The notes beneath the pieces are model-generated. The model was not told where the DNA came from, searched no databases, and worked only from the letters and a program-made list of their open reading frames with translations. The position numbers and the translations under genes are program-made. This document shows positions 9,250 through 17,150 of a stretch of DNA of 64,000 nucleotides, piece by piece (positions within the stretch are counted from its first letter, which is position 1; the number at the start of each line of letters is the position of its first letter). The stretch is from Amycolatopsis sp. GM8 (GTDB taxonomy: Bacteria; Actinomycetota; Actinomycetes; Mycobacteriales; Pseudonocardiaceae): assembly GCF_021653975.1 (NCBI RefSeq), contig NZ_JAJKFK010000002.1, positions 496,001 through 560,000 of the forward strand, given 5' to 3'.

Positions 9250-11022
9250 TTGTCCCTCCCCGTCCAGACGCTGCACGACTTCGTGCTGAACCTGCTGACC
9301 GACGACGCCGCCCGGTCGGCCTTCGCCGCCGACCCGACCGCCGCGCTGGCGCACGCCGGGTTGAGCGACGTGACCCCTCAGGACATCCAGGAAGTCGCCC
9401 CGCTGGTGGCCGACTACGCGCCGGCGCCCGCCGCGGACGCGCTCGAGTCCGTCCTTTCCTCGCTGCCCGCCGGTGCCGGTGAAGGCGGCCTGCAGGACGC
9501 GATCGCGCAGCTGACGGCCGTCGCCGACGCCGCGCACTCGCTGCCGGTGTCGCTGCCGGAGGTGAGCACCCCGGAGCGCGCGCTGCCGACGTCGGAGGGC
9601 CTGCCCGTCTCGCTCCCCGCGGTCGGCGAGCTGCCGGCCGTGGGCGCCCTCCCCCTCGGCGAGCTGCCGATCGACGCCCCGAACCTGGGCGACCTGCCGG
9701 TGTCGGTCCCGTCGCTGGGCGACCTGCCCGTCGGCGACCTCCCGGTGTCGCTCCCCGCGACCGGCGCACTGCCCACCGGGGCACTGCCCATCGCCACCCC
9801 CGACCTGGGCAGCCTCCCGGTGTCGCTCCCCGACGCCGGCGCACTGCCCCTCGGCGAGCTCCCCGCCGTCGGCAACCTGCCCCTCGGCGAGCTGCCGGTC
9901 CAGGCCCCGGACCTGGGCAACCTGCCCGCGTCGGTCCCCTCGCTCGACGCCCTGCCCACCGGTGGCCTCCCCGTCTCGCTCCCCGCGGTCGGCGAGCTCC
10001 CGGCCGTGGGCCAGCTGCCCGTCGGTGACCTGCCCGTCTCGGTCCCGTCGCTCGACGCCCTCCCGCTGGGCGGCCTGCCGATCGCCGCGCCGGCGCTGCC
10101 CAACCTGCCCCTCGGCGACCTGCCGTTCGACCTGCCCAAGGCGGACACGCTCCCGCTGGACTCCTCGGCGCTCCCCGGGGTCCCGGACCTGAACGTGCCG
10201 GTCCTCGGCGACGTCAAGACCGCGACCAGCGAAACCGCGCACAGCCTCGCCGGCAGCGTGACCCTCGACGGTGACACGGCGTCGGGCGCGGCCGGTGCCG
10301 CGGCTTCGACCGAGAACGTGGCCCTCGCCGGTGCGTCGGATTCGCAGCTGGGCACCCTGACCGGCAGCGCCGTCACGGGCCTCGACAGCGTCGCGGGTGG
10401 CGTGCAGACCGAGTCCGGCGTCGGCTCCTACTCGGTGGGCATCGCGGGCACCCCGGCCGGCTTCGACTCGGTCGGCGACCTCGGCAGCTCCCTCGACTCG
10501 GACGCGCTCGCCAAGAGCGACACCGCCGCGGGCCCCCTCGCCGACTTCGTCTCCTCCGGTGGCGAGCTGCTCGGCCAGCCGGTCGAGGCGAGCACCGCGA
10601 CCATCGGCGGCTACCTGACCAGCGGGCTGCCCGCCGCCGCCCCGGTGGCCGTGCCGGCCGAAGCCGTGACCGCGGCCGGTGCCCAGGCCGGCAACGGCCT
10701 CGACCAGGCGACCACCGCGATTTCGGACCAGGCCGCGCACCTGCCGGCCGTCCCGGCGCTGCCGGTCCCGGCCGAACTGCCGGCGCACCTGCCCGCCGAT
10801 CTCCCGGCGCACGCCGGTGCCGACCTGCCGCAGGCGCTGCCGCACCTGCCGGTCGCGAACCCGCTGCCCCAGGTCACCGACGGCCTGACGCACGTCATCA
10901 CCGACAACCCGGTCACCGACATCGTGACGCACAGCCCGCTCGGCGACACGCTCGACCACGCTCAGCTGCCCGAGGCCCCCAGTCTCGACAGCCTCCACAA
11001 CGACCTGCCTTTCGGCCACTGA
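9250..11022 (+). CDS. iniB: IniB-like protein with Leu-Pro repeat region
   Basis: The 590-residue protein starts with an IniB-type N-terminal domain of about 50 residues (LHDFVLNLLTDDAARSAFAADP, then GLSDVTPQDIQEV). Next, about residues 95-300 are a low-complexity array of LPVSLPAVGELP / LGDLPVSVPSLGDLP units, followed by a Gly/Ala/Ser/Thr-rich segment and a second Pro/Leu/His-rich C-terminus. Mycobacterial IniB is instead Gly/Ala-rich after the same N-terminal domain. No signal peptide is evident. Start is TTG with GGAG seven bases upstream. It is the first gene of the ini locus; IniB function is unknown in any species. Confidence 0.8.
   Translation: MSLPVQTLHDFVLNLLTDDAARSAFAADPTAALAHAGLSDVTPQDIQEVAPLVADYAPAPAADALESVLSSLPAGAGEGGLQDAIAQLTAVADAAHSLPVSLPEVSTPERALPTSEGLPVSLPAVGELPAVGALPLGELPIDAPNLGDLPVSVPSLGDLPVGDLPVSLPATGALPTGALPIATPDLGSLPVSLPDAGALPLGELPAVGNLPLGELPVQAPDLGNLPASVPSLDALPTGGLPVSLPAVGELPAVGQLPVGDLPVSVPSLDALPLGGLPIAAPALPNLPLGDLPFDLPKADTLPLDSSALPGVPDLNVPVLGDVKTATSETAHSLAGSVTLDGDTASGAAGAAASTENVALAGASDSQLGTLTGSAVTGLDSVAGGVQTESGVGSYSVGIAGTPAGFDSVGDLGSSLDSDALAKSDTAAGPLADFVSSGGELLGQPVEASTATIGGYLTSGLPAAAPVAVPAEAVTAAGAQAGNGLDQATTAISDQAAHLPAVPALPVPAELPAHLPADLPAHAGADLPQALPHLPVANPLPQVTDGLTHVITDNPVTDIVTHSPLGDTLDHAQLPEAPSLDSLHNDLPFGH
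9540..10140 (+). repeat. In-frame Leu-Pro-rich repeat array in iniB
   Basis: DNA encoding roughly 20 tandem, diverged units of 8-12 codons with the core LPxxxLPxxGxLP. Units such as ctgcccctcggcgagctg recur, so the region is prone to slippage and unit-number variation between strains. Confidence 0.75.
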
Positions 11023-11035
11023 CCGCGCCCAGTGA

Positions 11036-11089
11036 GGCGAGTGGTGTTCTCGCCAGTGCCCTCCCTCTGGGGTGAGAACACCGCTCGCC
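11036..11089 (+). repeat. Long imperfect hairpin between iniB and iniA
   Basis: Arms GGCGAGTGGTGTTCTC (11036-11051) and GAGAACACCGCTCGCC (11074-11089) pair over 16 bases with one G-U, enclosing a 22-base loop. It may be a dispersed intergenic repeat or part of an attenuation structure with the terminator that follows. Confidence 0.65.
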
Positions 11090-11096
11090 GGTCGTG

Positions 11097-11142
11097 AACG
11101 GCGGGGGTTCATCTTCGGATGGACCCCCGCCGTTTCCTTTTC
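11097..11142 (+). terminator. Intrinsic terminator between iniB and iniA
   Basis: A perfect 12-bp stem, AACGGCGGGGGT (11097-11108) / ACCCCCGCCGTT (11123-11134), with a 14-base loop is followed by the T-rich TCCTTTTC. It lies downstream of iniB and would cut or reduce transcription into iniA, so iniA/iniC may be expressed by read-through or from another start. The ATG at 11119 lies in the loop, which argues against it as the iniA start. Confidence 0.72.
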
Positions 11143-11172
11143 GTGACCGCACAGGGCACACTGCTGCCCGTG

Positions 11173-12975
11173 ATGGCACCACCCTGGCTCGAAGTGCTGG
11201 ACGACACCGTCCGCGCCTGCGCCGCGCACCGGCGTCCCGACCTGGTGGAACGGTTGAGCGCGCGCAGATCCAGACTGCTGGACCCGAAGCTGCGCATGGT
11301 GGTCATCGGCGAGTCGGGGCAGGGCAAGAGTCAGCTGATCAACGCGTTGCTGAACGCCCCGGTGTGCGCGGTCGGGGATGACCGGACCACGGTCGTGCCC
11401 GCCGTCATCGAGCATGCCGAAACGCCGACCGCGACCGTGGTGACCGGTGGCCGGCTCGCGATCGAGGGGGCCGCGCGCACCCCCATCGCCGTCGAGGCCG
11501 TGACCACCGAGGCCAACCGCGAGGCCCGGTCGGTCACCGGCGTGCCCGTGGTGCGCACCGAAATCGGCCTGCCTCGCGCGCTGCTCGCCGGCGGTCTCGC
11601 GATCGTCGACACCCCGGCGGTCGCCGCGCTGGAGACCGTGGAGGAGATGTCGGCCGACGCCGTACTGATGGCCACCGACGCGACCACGGACCTGTCCGCG
11701 AGCGAGCTCCGTCTCCTCGAACAAGTCGCCCGGCTGTGCCCGACGATCATCGTGGCGCTGACCAAGATCGACCTCGTGCCGGGCTGGCGCGGCGTGGCCG
11801 AGCGGCTGCGGGCGCGGCTGGCGGAGGACGGGTTGCTGGCCACCGTGCTCCCCGTATCGGCGACGCTGCGGCTCGCCGCGGCCCGCACCGGTGACAAGTC
11901 GCTCAACGAGGAGTCCGGGTTCGGTGAGCTGATTCGCTTCCTGCACAAGGATTTGCTGGGTCAGGCGGATCTGCTGGCGCGGCGCTCGGTCGCGGTGCTG
12001 ACCGGGCTGACCGTCGAGTCGCTGGTGGGTCCGCTACAGGAGGAGTTCGCCGAGACGCAGCAGTCCGAAAACGATGAGACGGTCGCGCGCTGGCACAACG
12101 AGGGCCGGCGGCTGGAACGGCTGCAACGCGACGCCGCGCGCTGGCAGACCCTGCTCTCCGACGAGGTCGCGGACCTGCTGTCGGACGTCGAGTTCGACCT
12201 GCGTGACCGGACGCGCCGGATCCTGGTCGAGGTCGACGACTACTTCGACGCCGCCGACCCGGCCCGCGCCTGGCCGGAGTTCGAGGACTGGCTGCGCGAG
12301 AACCTGACGGTGGTCGCGGAGACGAACTCCGAGTGGCTGCTGGACCGCTTCGAGTGGGTCGCCCGCAAGATGGGCCGGCAGGTGTCGCCGCACCGGCCGG
12401 ACGCGGTGCCGGAGACGCTGCCGCGCGAGGTCCCCACCGATGCGGTCGGCGAGCTGAAGATGCCGCGTGTCGAGAAGTTCGGTGTGGGACAGAAGTTGTT
12501 CGTGGGCATGCGCGGGTCCTACAGCGGTTTGCTGATGTTCGGTCTGGCGACGACGATCGCCGGCCTGCCCCTGATCAACCCGATCTCGCTGGGCGCGGGT
12601 GCCGCGTTCGGCGCGAAGAGCGTGTTCGAGGAGCGCGGGAACCGGCTGAAACGGCGGCAGGCCACGGCGAAGAACGCGGCGCACCGGTACGTCGACGACT
12701 TCTTTCTCACGTACGGCAAGCACAGCAAGGACACCGCCCGGCAGATCCACCGCGCGCTGCGGGACCGGCTGACCGGGGTCGCGGACGAGCTGCGGGGCGA
12801 GATCACCGAGTCCGCGAAGACGCTGAAGCGCATCATCGACACCGATGCCGCGCAACGCAACGCGCGCGCACACGAGATCCGCCGCGCGATCGAAGAACTG
12901 GCCTTGCTGCAGCAACGCGCGCAGTCGGTCGGCGGGGTGCGGGCGCGGCCGGCGCTGCGGGGGCTCACGGCGTGA
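11173..12975 (+). CDS. iniA: IniA-like bacterial dynamin GTPase
   Basis: This 600-residue large GTPase has P-loop GESGQGKS, a G3-like motif IVDTPAVAAL and G4 TKID, then the stretch KSLNEESGFGELIRFL shared almost verbatim with mycobacterial IniA. A C-terminal hydrophobic hairpin region (MRGSYSGLLMFGLATTIAGL, then INPISLGAGAAFG) and the RYVDDFFLTYGKHSKD helix follow. M. tuberculosis IniA is a membrane-binding dynamin-like protein induced by isoniazid and ethambutol. Start ATG 11173 (or GTG 11170) aligns with the family; the longer in-frame ATG 11119 falls inside a terminator hairpin. It overlaps iniC by 4 bases (GTGA). Confidence 0.9.
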   Translation: MAPPWLEVLDDTVRACAAHRRPDLVERLSARRSRLLDPKLRMVVIGESGQGKSQLINALLNAPVCAVGDDRTTVVPAVIEHAETPTATVVTGGRLAIEGAARTPIAVEAVTTEANREARSVTGVPVVRTEIGLPRALLAGGLAIVDTPAVAALETVEEMSADAVLMATDATTDLSASELRLLEQVARLCPTIIVALTKIDLVPGWRGVAERLRARLAEDGLLATVLPVSATLRLAAARTGDKSLNEESGFGELIRFLHKDLLGQADLLARRSVAVLTGLTVESLVGPLQEEFAETQQSENDETVARWHNEGRRLERLQRDAARWQTLLSDEVADLLSDVEFDLRDRTRRILVEVDDYFDAADPARAWPEFEDWLRENLTVVAETNSEWLLDRFEWVARKMGRQVSPHRPDAVPETLPREVPTDAVGELKMPRVEKFGVGQKLFVGMRGSYSGLLMFGLATTIAGLPLINPISLGAGAAFGAKSVFEERGNRLKRRQATAKNAAHRYVDDFFLTYGKHSKDTARQIHRALRDRLTGVADELRGEITESAKTLKRIIDTDAAQRNARAHEIRRAIEELALLQQRAQSVGGVRARPALRGLTA

Positions 12976-14228
12976 ACCTGGCGCTGCGCACGCGGAGGAT
13001 GCTCGAACAGGCCCTCGACGCGTATCAGGACAGCCCGCGCGCGATCGGCTGGCTGCGACGGCATCTGGACCGGTTCTCCGATCCGCTGCGGCTCGCCGTC
13101 GTCGGCGCGAAGCAGACCGGCAAGTCGACGATGGTGAGCGCGATCGCCGGGCAGGAGCTGGCCGGGGACGGCGACGGGATGCGCTGGTTCCGGGTCGCGC
13201 CGAGCCGGTCGCAGGGTGAGCTGACGCTGATCGACACACCCGCGATCGACGCCGATGCCGCGCCCGGCACGGTCGAGGGCATCTGCATGGAGGCGGATGC
13301 CGTGCTGTTCCTGGTGCGGCATCCGGAGAACGCGGACCTCGGGTTCCTGCACACCCTGCAGGACCATCCGATCGCGCGGGCGTCCGCGGTGAACTCGGTG
13401 GTGGTGCTCTCCCGCGCGGACGAGCTCGGCGCCGGCCGGGTGGACGCGCTGATCTCGGCGCGGCAGATCGCCCGGCGCTACCGCCGCGAGCCCGAGTTGC
13501 AGGGGTTGTGCCAGGACGTGGTGCCGGTGGCGGGGCTGCTCGCGTCAGCGGGCCGGACCCTGCGCCCGGACGAGTTCGAGGCCTTGGTCGACCTGGCGCG
13601 GGTGCCGCGCGCGGAGCTGGAGCCGTATCTGATGTCCACCGACCGGTTCCTGTCCCAGGACGCCGGGAAACGGGCCCTGTTGCTGGAGCGGTTCGGGATG
13701 TTCGGCGTGCGGCTCGCGGTGACCCTGATCCGGCGTGGCGCGCAGACCCAGCCGGCGCTCGCGGCGCAGCTCATTCCGCGCAGCGGGCTGGCGGAGCTGC
13801 GGGACACCATCGACCAGTACTTCACCGAACGGCAGGCGGTGCTGAAGGCGCGGTCGGCGTTGCTGGGCCTGGAGGTGGTGCTGCGGATGGAACCGCACCC
13901 GGCCGCGGCGGCGCTCGCCGGTGAGCTGGAGCGGACCCTGGCCAGCGCGCACGAGTTTCGTGAGCTGCGGCTGCTGGCGGACCTGCGCACGGGCCGGGTG
14001 GCGCTTTCACCGGAGCTGAACGCCGAGGCGGTGCGGCTGGTGGGCGGCAACGGCGCGGGGATCGCGGAGCGGCTGGGCTCGGACGGTGCGGACATCGAAC
14101 GCACGATCTTCGACGCGATGCAGCGGTGGCGTTCCCTGGCGGAGACCGCGGGCTTCAGCACCGGCGAACGGCGGGCCGCGGCGGTCGTCCTGCGCAGCTG
14201 TGAGGCGATGGCGGCAGGGGCACTTTGA
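12972..14228 (+). CDS. iniC: IniC-like dynamin-family GTPase
   Basis: This 418-residue GTPase has P-loop VVGAKQTGKSTM near residue 37 and the Walker B/G3 block LTLIDTPAIDADAAPG; the G4 position is LSRADEL rather than NKxD. The C-terminal half is helical with no obvious membrane anchor. In mycobacteria IniC pairs with IniA. The GTG start overlaps the iniA stop, implying translational coupling. It is slightly shorter than mycobacterial IniC (493 residues). A GC-rich hairpin follows the stop. Confidence 0.85.
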   Translation: MNLALRTRRMLEQALDAYQDSPRAIGWLRRHLDRFSDPLRLAVVGAKQTGKSTMVSAIAGQELAGDGDGMRWFRVAPSRSQGELTLIDTPAIDADAAPGTVEGICMEADAVLFLVRHPENADLGFLHTLQDHPIARASAVNSVVVLSRADELGAGRVDALISARQIARRYRREPELQGLCQDVVPVAGLLASAGRTLRPDEFEALVDLARVPRAELEPYLMSTDRFLSQDAGKRALLLERFGMFGVRLAVTLIRRGAQTQPALAAQLIPRSGLAELRDTIDQYFTERQAVLKARSALLGLEVVLRMEPHPAAAALAGELERTLASAHEFRELRLLADLRTGRVALSPELNAEAVRLVGGNGAGIAERLGSDGADIERTIFDAMQRWRSLAETAGFSTGERRAAAVVLRSCEAMAAGAL

Positions 14229-14241
14229 AGGTGCCGGGGGT

Positions 14242-14259
14242 CCGGGGGTTGTCCCCCGG
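14242..14259 (+). terminator. Hairpin after iniC
   Basis: CCGGGGG (14242-14248), loop TTGT, CCCCCGG (14253-14259), just 13 bases after the iniC stop. There is no U-tract, so it is a probable but non-canonical terminator. Confidence 0.5.
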
Positions 14260-14319
14260 GTAGACACTGCGGGCAGCGGCGAAGGCGTGTCAGCGCCGAG
14301 CAGCCTGAGCTACCCCGGA

Positions 14320-14345
14320 GGCGCGGCAACGTGTGCTGCCGCGCC
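14320..14345 (-). terminator. Hairpin after the 67-residue peptide gene
   Basis: A perfect 9-bp stem, GGCGCGGCA (14320-14328) / TGCCGCGCC (14337-14345), begins a few bases downstream (minus strand) of the small-peptide stop codon at 14352. It sits between convergent transcription units and may serve both. Confidence 0.55.
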
Positions 14346-14351
14346 GGCGAA

Positions 14352-14555
14352 TCAGTCTTCGGAGTCGGTCGGCTTGAGGTAGGCGGTGCCGCCTGCGGGC
14401 ATCCGCCGGAAGAAGTCAACGCGGGTGAGGGGCTGGCCGTAGGGCCGGCCACCGAGAGCGACCTGCTCCGAAACGCTGCCGCCGTGGGGTACCGCCACCA
14501 CCGGCTCGCCCGTGGAGGTGCTGGATCTCCGCCGGGGGTCCCACTGCGCTGCCAT
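14352..14555 (-). CDS. Small 67-residue peptide downstream of HExxH protein
   Basis: Reads MAAQWDPRRRSSTSTGEPVV near the N-terminus and ends MPAGGTAYLKPTDSED. It is hydrophilic, with no membrane segment and no cysteine. A good ribosome-binding site (AAAGGA, 5 bases before ATG) supports that it is translated. It lies 93 bases after the HExxH gene, separated from it by a strong hairpin, and is followed by another hairpin. Because HExxH (2-oxoglutarate) enzymes modify ribosomal peptides, this could be the substrate peptide; that is inference. Asp, Asn, His, Phe and Gln side chains that such enzymes hydroxylate are present. No known family was recognised. Confidence 0.6.
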   Translation of the reverse strand: MAAQWDPRRRSSTSTGEPVVAVPHGGSVSEQVALGGRPYGQPLTRVDFFRRMPAGGTAYLKPTDSED

Positions 14556-14577
14556 CAGTGTCCTTTCAAAATGGCTT

Positions 14578-14606
14578 ACGGCACCGTCTTGTTTGGACGG
14601 TGCCGT
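14578..14606 (-). terminator. Hairpin between HExxH gene and small-peptide gene (terminator or attenuator)
   Basis: A perfect 11-bp stem, ACGGCACCGTC (14578-14588) / GACGGTGCCGT (14596-14606), with a 7-base loop. On the minus strand it comes after the HExxH stop and before the ribosome-binding site of the 67-residue peptide, followed by AAGCCATTTTG. It could end the main transcript or set the peptide to enzyme ratio. Confidence 0.65.
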
Positions 14607-14648
14607 CGTCGATGTCGAGCGAATCTTAGTCCTCTCGTCAACCGTACC

Positions 14649-15953
14649 TCAACGCGGCTCACCCACCCGATAAGCGAGTTCCGACGCGACGAGACCGTTG
14701 AGAATTTTCACCTTTTCCGGACCCAGCGCGCTCATCGACAACGGCTCCTCGCCGAACTGCTCCACGACCTCGGCGGCGTTGCGGTTGAGCCAAACCAGCT
14801 GGGGCGGATGTCCAGGACTGGCAAGCAGCATCCGGCCGGTGGCCATTCGGGCCATCCTGACGAAAGGTTTCAATGCATATCGTCCATCGAGAACAGAATT
14901 TTTTGATTCCTCTGTTCGGATGGCGGCATTGTCTGCACGCAGAAGTGTCCGGAGCAACCACCGTGCGTCGCTTTCCAGCGACTCTTCGGCGCCGAGCAGC
15001 CACCGGCCGATCTCGGTCTCGCGCTCGCGCGCGAACGGCAGGAGCGAGCTCGGCCCGACCTGCCCGATTTCACCGGAAGCGGTGACACTCTCGGCGAACT
15101 GGGCCAGCAACGCGTAGGCATGGAAGGCCGCGACAACCTGTTCGAGTGGCCAGCGCGCCGTCGACCAGGAAGGGCTGAACACCCGGTCGTCAACCTCGGA
15201 GCCCAGGAAGTCCCGGGTGATCGCAAGGTCGAAGAACTTCTGGTGTGCCCCCTCGTGCACCAGTGCTTCCGCGACGTCGTACGGACAGGTCGGCTTGTCG
15301 ATCAGGATCAACCCGGGGAAGAGCCGTGACGACGCGGAGACCAAGCCGTTGGACGTCGCCGGGTCCAGGATGACGAGCAGCGCGGTATGCGGCAGCAGGT
15401 CGCGAGCGAGCGCGGGACTGACTTCGCGGAAGCGGGCCAACCCCGCTTCGACGATGTCGATGGCTTCGCGGAAGGACTCGCCGTCGACCTGCGTAAGCAG
15501 CCGGGGCGGCGTGCCGGGGGCCCCGCTTTGACTGTGGACCACGCGAAGCGTGTCGGCGAGCCGGTCGTTGGCGCCGGCGCCGGAAGCGATCTTCAGCTGC
15601 CCGCCGACTTCGGTGACGACGTCGTCCAGATCGTCGTCCGCGGTGGAGTCGAACGGGATGCGATCGGCCAGTGCTTCGCCGACGCGGAAGCGGAACAGGG
15701 GGTTGTCGAGCCGGCTTTCCGGCAGTTTCGGTGCACCGCGCCAGAACAACTCGGCCGCCAGTTGATACAGCGCACGGCGCTCGGACAGCAGCTCGTCCGC
15801 AGGGGCGAGCGCCGCGTGCACCGCGGTGGCGTCCGGCCAGTCAGATCTGAGATTCATCCGCGCGGCTTCCCGGTCAGGAGGAACGACCTCAAGGAACGGC
15901 GTCAAGCTACTCGCCGGGCCAACTGGCCGCCCATCCGCCTCCGCCGAAGGCAT
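14649..15953 (-). CDS. HExxH-motif protein, aKG-HExxH-type peptide beta-hydroxylase-like
   Basis: This 434-residue protein's centre carries EALVHEGAHQKFFDL, the HExxH motif of the 'HEXXH motif domain' family. That family is now described as Fe(II)/2-oxoglutarate peptide beta-hydroxylases in RiPP clusters rather than proteases. Other blocks, LFPGLILIDKPTCPYDVAEA before it and WPLEQVVAAFHAYALLAQF after it, fit that family. No signal peptide, no transmembrane segment. Start ATG 15953 is the longest; ATG 15857 (MNLRSDWPD, with GGGAAG upstream) is an alternative. Codon use is less GC-biased than the neighbours (an AT-rich patch at 14870-14920), hinting at transfer. It sits 54 bases after a 53-residue membrane peptide gene. 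Confidence 0.7.
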   Translation of the reverse strand: MPSAEADGRPVGPASSLTPFLEVVPPDREAARMNLRSDWPDATAVHAALAPADELLSERRALYQLAAELFWRGAPKLPESRLDNPLFRFRVGEALADRIPFDSTADDDLDDVVTEVGGQLKIASGAGANDRLADTLRVVHSQSGAPGTPPRLLTQVDGESFREAIDIVEAGLARFREVSPALARDLLPHTALLVILDPATSNGLVSASSRLFPGLILIDKPTCPYDVAEALVHEGAHQKFFDLAITRDFLGSEVDDRVFSPSWSTARWPLEQVVAAFHAYALLAQFAESVTASGEIGQVGPSSLLPFARERETEIGRWLLGAEESLESDARWLLRTLLRADNAAIRTEESKNSVLDGRYALKPFVRMARMATGRMLLASPGHPPQLVWLNRNAAEVVEQFGEEPLSMSALGPEKVKILNGLVASELAYRVGEPR

Positions 15954-16007
15954 CGCTGTCTGACAACAGATCAGACCACGAGCCTTCGGCGCATACTCAT
16001 CGCACCG

Positions 16008-16169
16008 TCAGGTCACCGCTCCGAACAAGGAGACGATCTCGACCAGACCGAGCACGGCCAGGGTCACGCCGGCCGTCAGGGTCATCACCAGTACTGTGCG
16101 CCACCCGATCAGAGTCACGCCCATTGCTACCAGGAAGATGACAATCAGCAGGTTTTGCGAGCTCACCAT
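16008..16169 (-). CDS. 53-residue hydrophobic membrane peptide
   Basis: Starts MVSSQNLLIVIFLVAMGVTL and ends LVEIVSLFGAVT. Nearly the whole chain is hydrophobic, enough for two short membrane helices separated by GWRT. A textbook ribosome-binding site AAGGAGGTG lies just before ATG 16169, which selects this start over longer in-frame options. It is the first gene of the operon with the HExxH protein, directly under the operator-rich promoter. It could be a membrane partner, an immunity peptide, or itself a precursor; nothing identifies a family. Confidence 0.65.
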   Translation of the reverse strand: MVSSQNLLIVIFLVAMGVTLIGWRTVLVMTLTAGVTLAVLGLVEIVSLFGAVT

Positions 16170-16260
16170 GACACCTCCTTCGATGAGAACCGAGGCGACG
16201 AGCCGAGCACCGGGTCTTGTCCGACTCACCTCGGTGGAATTAGCATCCACAAGATGTCGG

Positions 16261-16323
16261 TTGTCTGTCAAGTAACAACTTGTCGACAGACAACTTGCGT
16301 CTGCTGTCTGTCCTTGCTAGGCT
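16261..16323. promoter_or_regulatory. Divergent promoters embedded in a TGTCTGTC operator array
   Basis: Three copies of an 8-base motif alternate in orientation: TGTCTGTC 16262-16269, GACAGACA 16285-16292 and TGTCTGTC 16305-16312. A nested palindrome CAAGT/ACTTG lies at 16269-16282. Rightward: -35 TTGCGT (16295-16300), 17 bp, -10 TAGGCT (16318-16323) for the GntR gene, with one motif inside the spacer. Leftward: a perfect -35 TTGACA (complement of 16266-16271) overlaps the first motif, with GATGCT 18 bases on. The layout implies autoregulation and repression of the peptide/HExxH operon. Confidence 0.68.
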
Positions 16324-16367
16324 CGGACGAGTTGCTCGGGGCCCGTCAGAGGTGGAGAAGGCCGATC

Positions 16368-17150
16368 ATGGATGACGAGAGCTGGTCGCTCTCCCCGGAC
16401 ACTCGCAAACCACTGCCTGAGCTCATCGAGGACAAGCTCCGCCAGTTGATCGAGAGTGGCCGGTTCAAAGCCGGCGACCGGCTGCCCACCGAACCCGAGC
16501 TCGCCCAGCGGATGGCGGTCGCGAGAAGCTCGCTGCGGACCGCGCTGCAACGGTTGCAGCTGCAGGGAATCGTCGAGGTCATGCGCGGCCGTGGCTGGTA
16601 CGTCCGGTCCACGGAGGTCACCGGCCAGGACGATGTGCTGGTGCTGGACAACCGGGCCAGCGAGGCGGATCTGATCGAGGTGCGCATCGCGCTCGAGGCG
16701 ACCGCCGCGAGCCTGGCCGCGCTGCGCGCCGACGACGGCGAGATCGACGAGATCACCAAGCGCGCGAAGGACCACCAGACGGCGCCGCACGATGACAAGG
16801 AAGAGTTGCTGCGGACCGACGAGGAGTTCCACGCGGCGGTCATCCGGGCGAGCCACAACGAGTTGCTGGAGCAGCTGTACCGGACGCTGGTGCCGAAGCT
16901 GCGCGGGTTCCGCCGGAACAGCTACGGCACGGTCGAGCTGCAGAACCGGTCGGCATCGGAGCACAACCAGGTGGCGTGGTTCCTCAAGCGGCGCGACGAG
17001 GGTGGCGCGCGGGTCTCGATGACGACGCACCTGCTGGGGCTGTACAACGACGTCGCCAACCAGACCGGGGAGCCCGTCGACGAGCGGGCCACGCTCAGCA
17101 CGTACGTGTACGACTCCGAGGAGGACGAGCCGCGCTGGCACAAGCGCTGA
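16368..17150 (+). CDS. GntR/FadR-family transcriptional regulator
   Basis: This 260-residue protein has an N-terminal winged helix (KPLPELIEDKLRQLIESGRF, then GDRLPTEPELAQRMAVARSS) and a C-terminal all-helical FCD-type ligand domain (EVRIALEATAASLAALRADD, LLRTDEEFHAAVIRASHNEL). FadR-subfamily proteins bind short palindromes and release them with small acidic ligands. The ATG at 16368 has GGTGGAGAAGG upstream. It diverges from the peptide/HExxH operon across the operator array and is its likely regulator. The ligand is unknown. Confidence 0.87.
   Translation: MDDESWSLSPDTRKPLPELIEDKLRQLIESGRFKAGDRLPTEPELAQRMAVARSSLRTALQRLQLQGIVEVMRGRGWYVRSTEVTGQDDVLVLDNRASEADLIEVRIALEATAASLAALRADDGEIDEITKRAKDHQTAPHDDKEELLRTDEEFHAAVIRASHNELLEQLYRTLVPKLRGFRRNSYGTVELQNRSASEHNQVAWFLKRRDEGGARVSMTTHLLGLYNDVANQTGEPVDERATLSTYVYDSEEDEPRWHKR

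Noticed and set aside
11119-11172. N-terminal 18-codon extension of IniA from ATG 11119
   Set aside because: The ATG sits in the loop of a 12-bp terminator hairpin and the extension has no family support.
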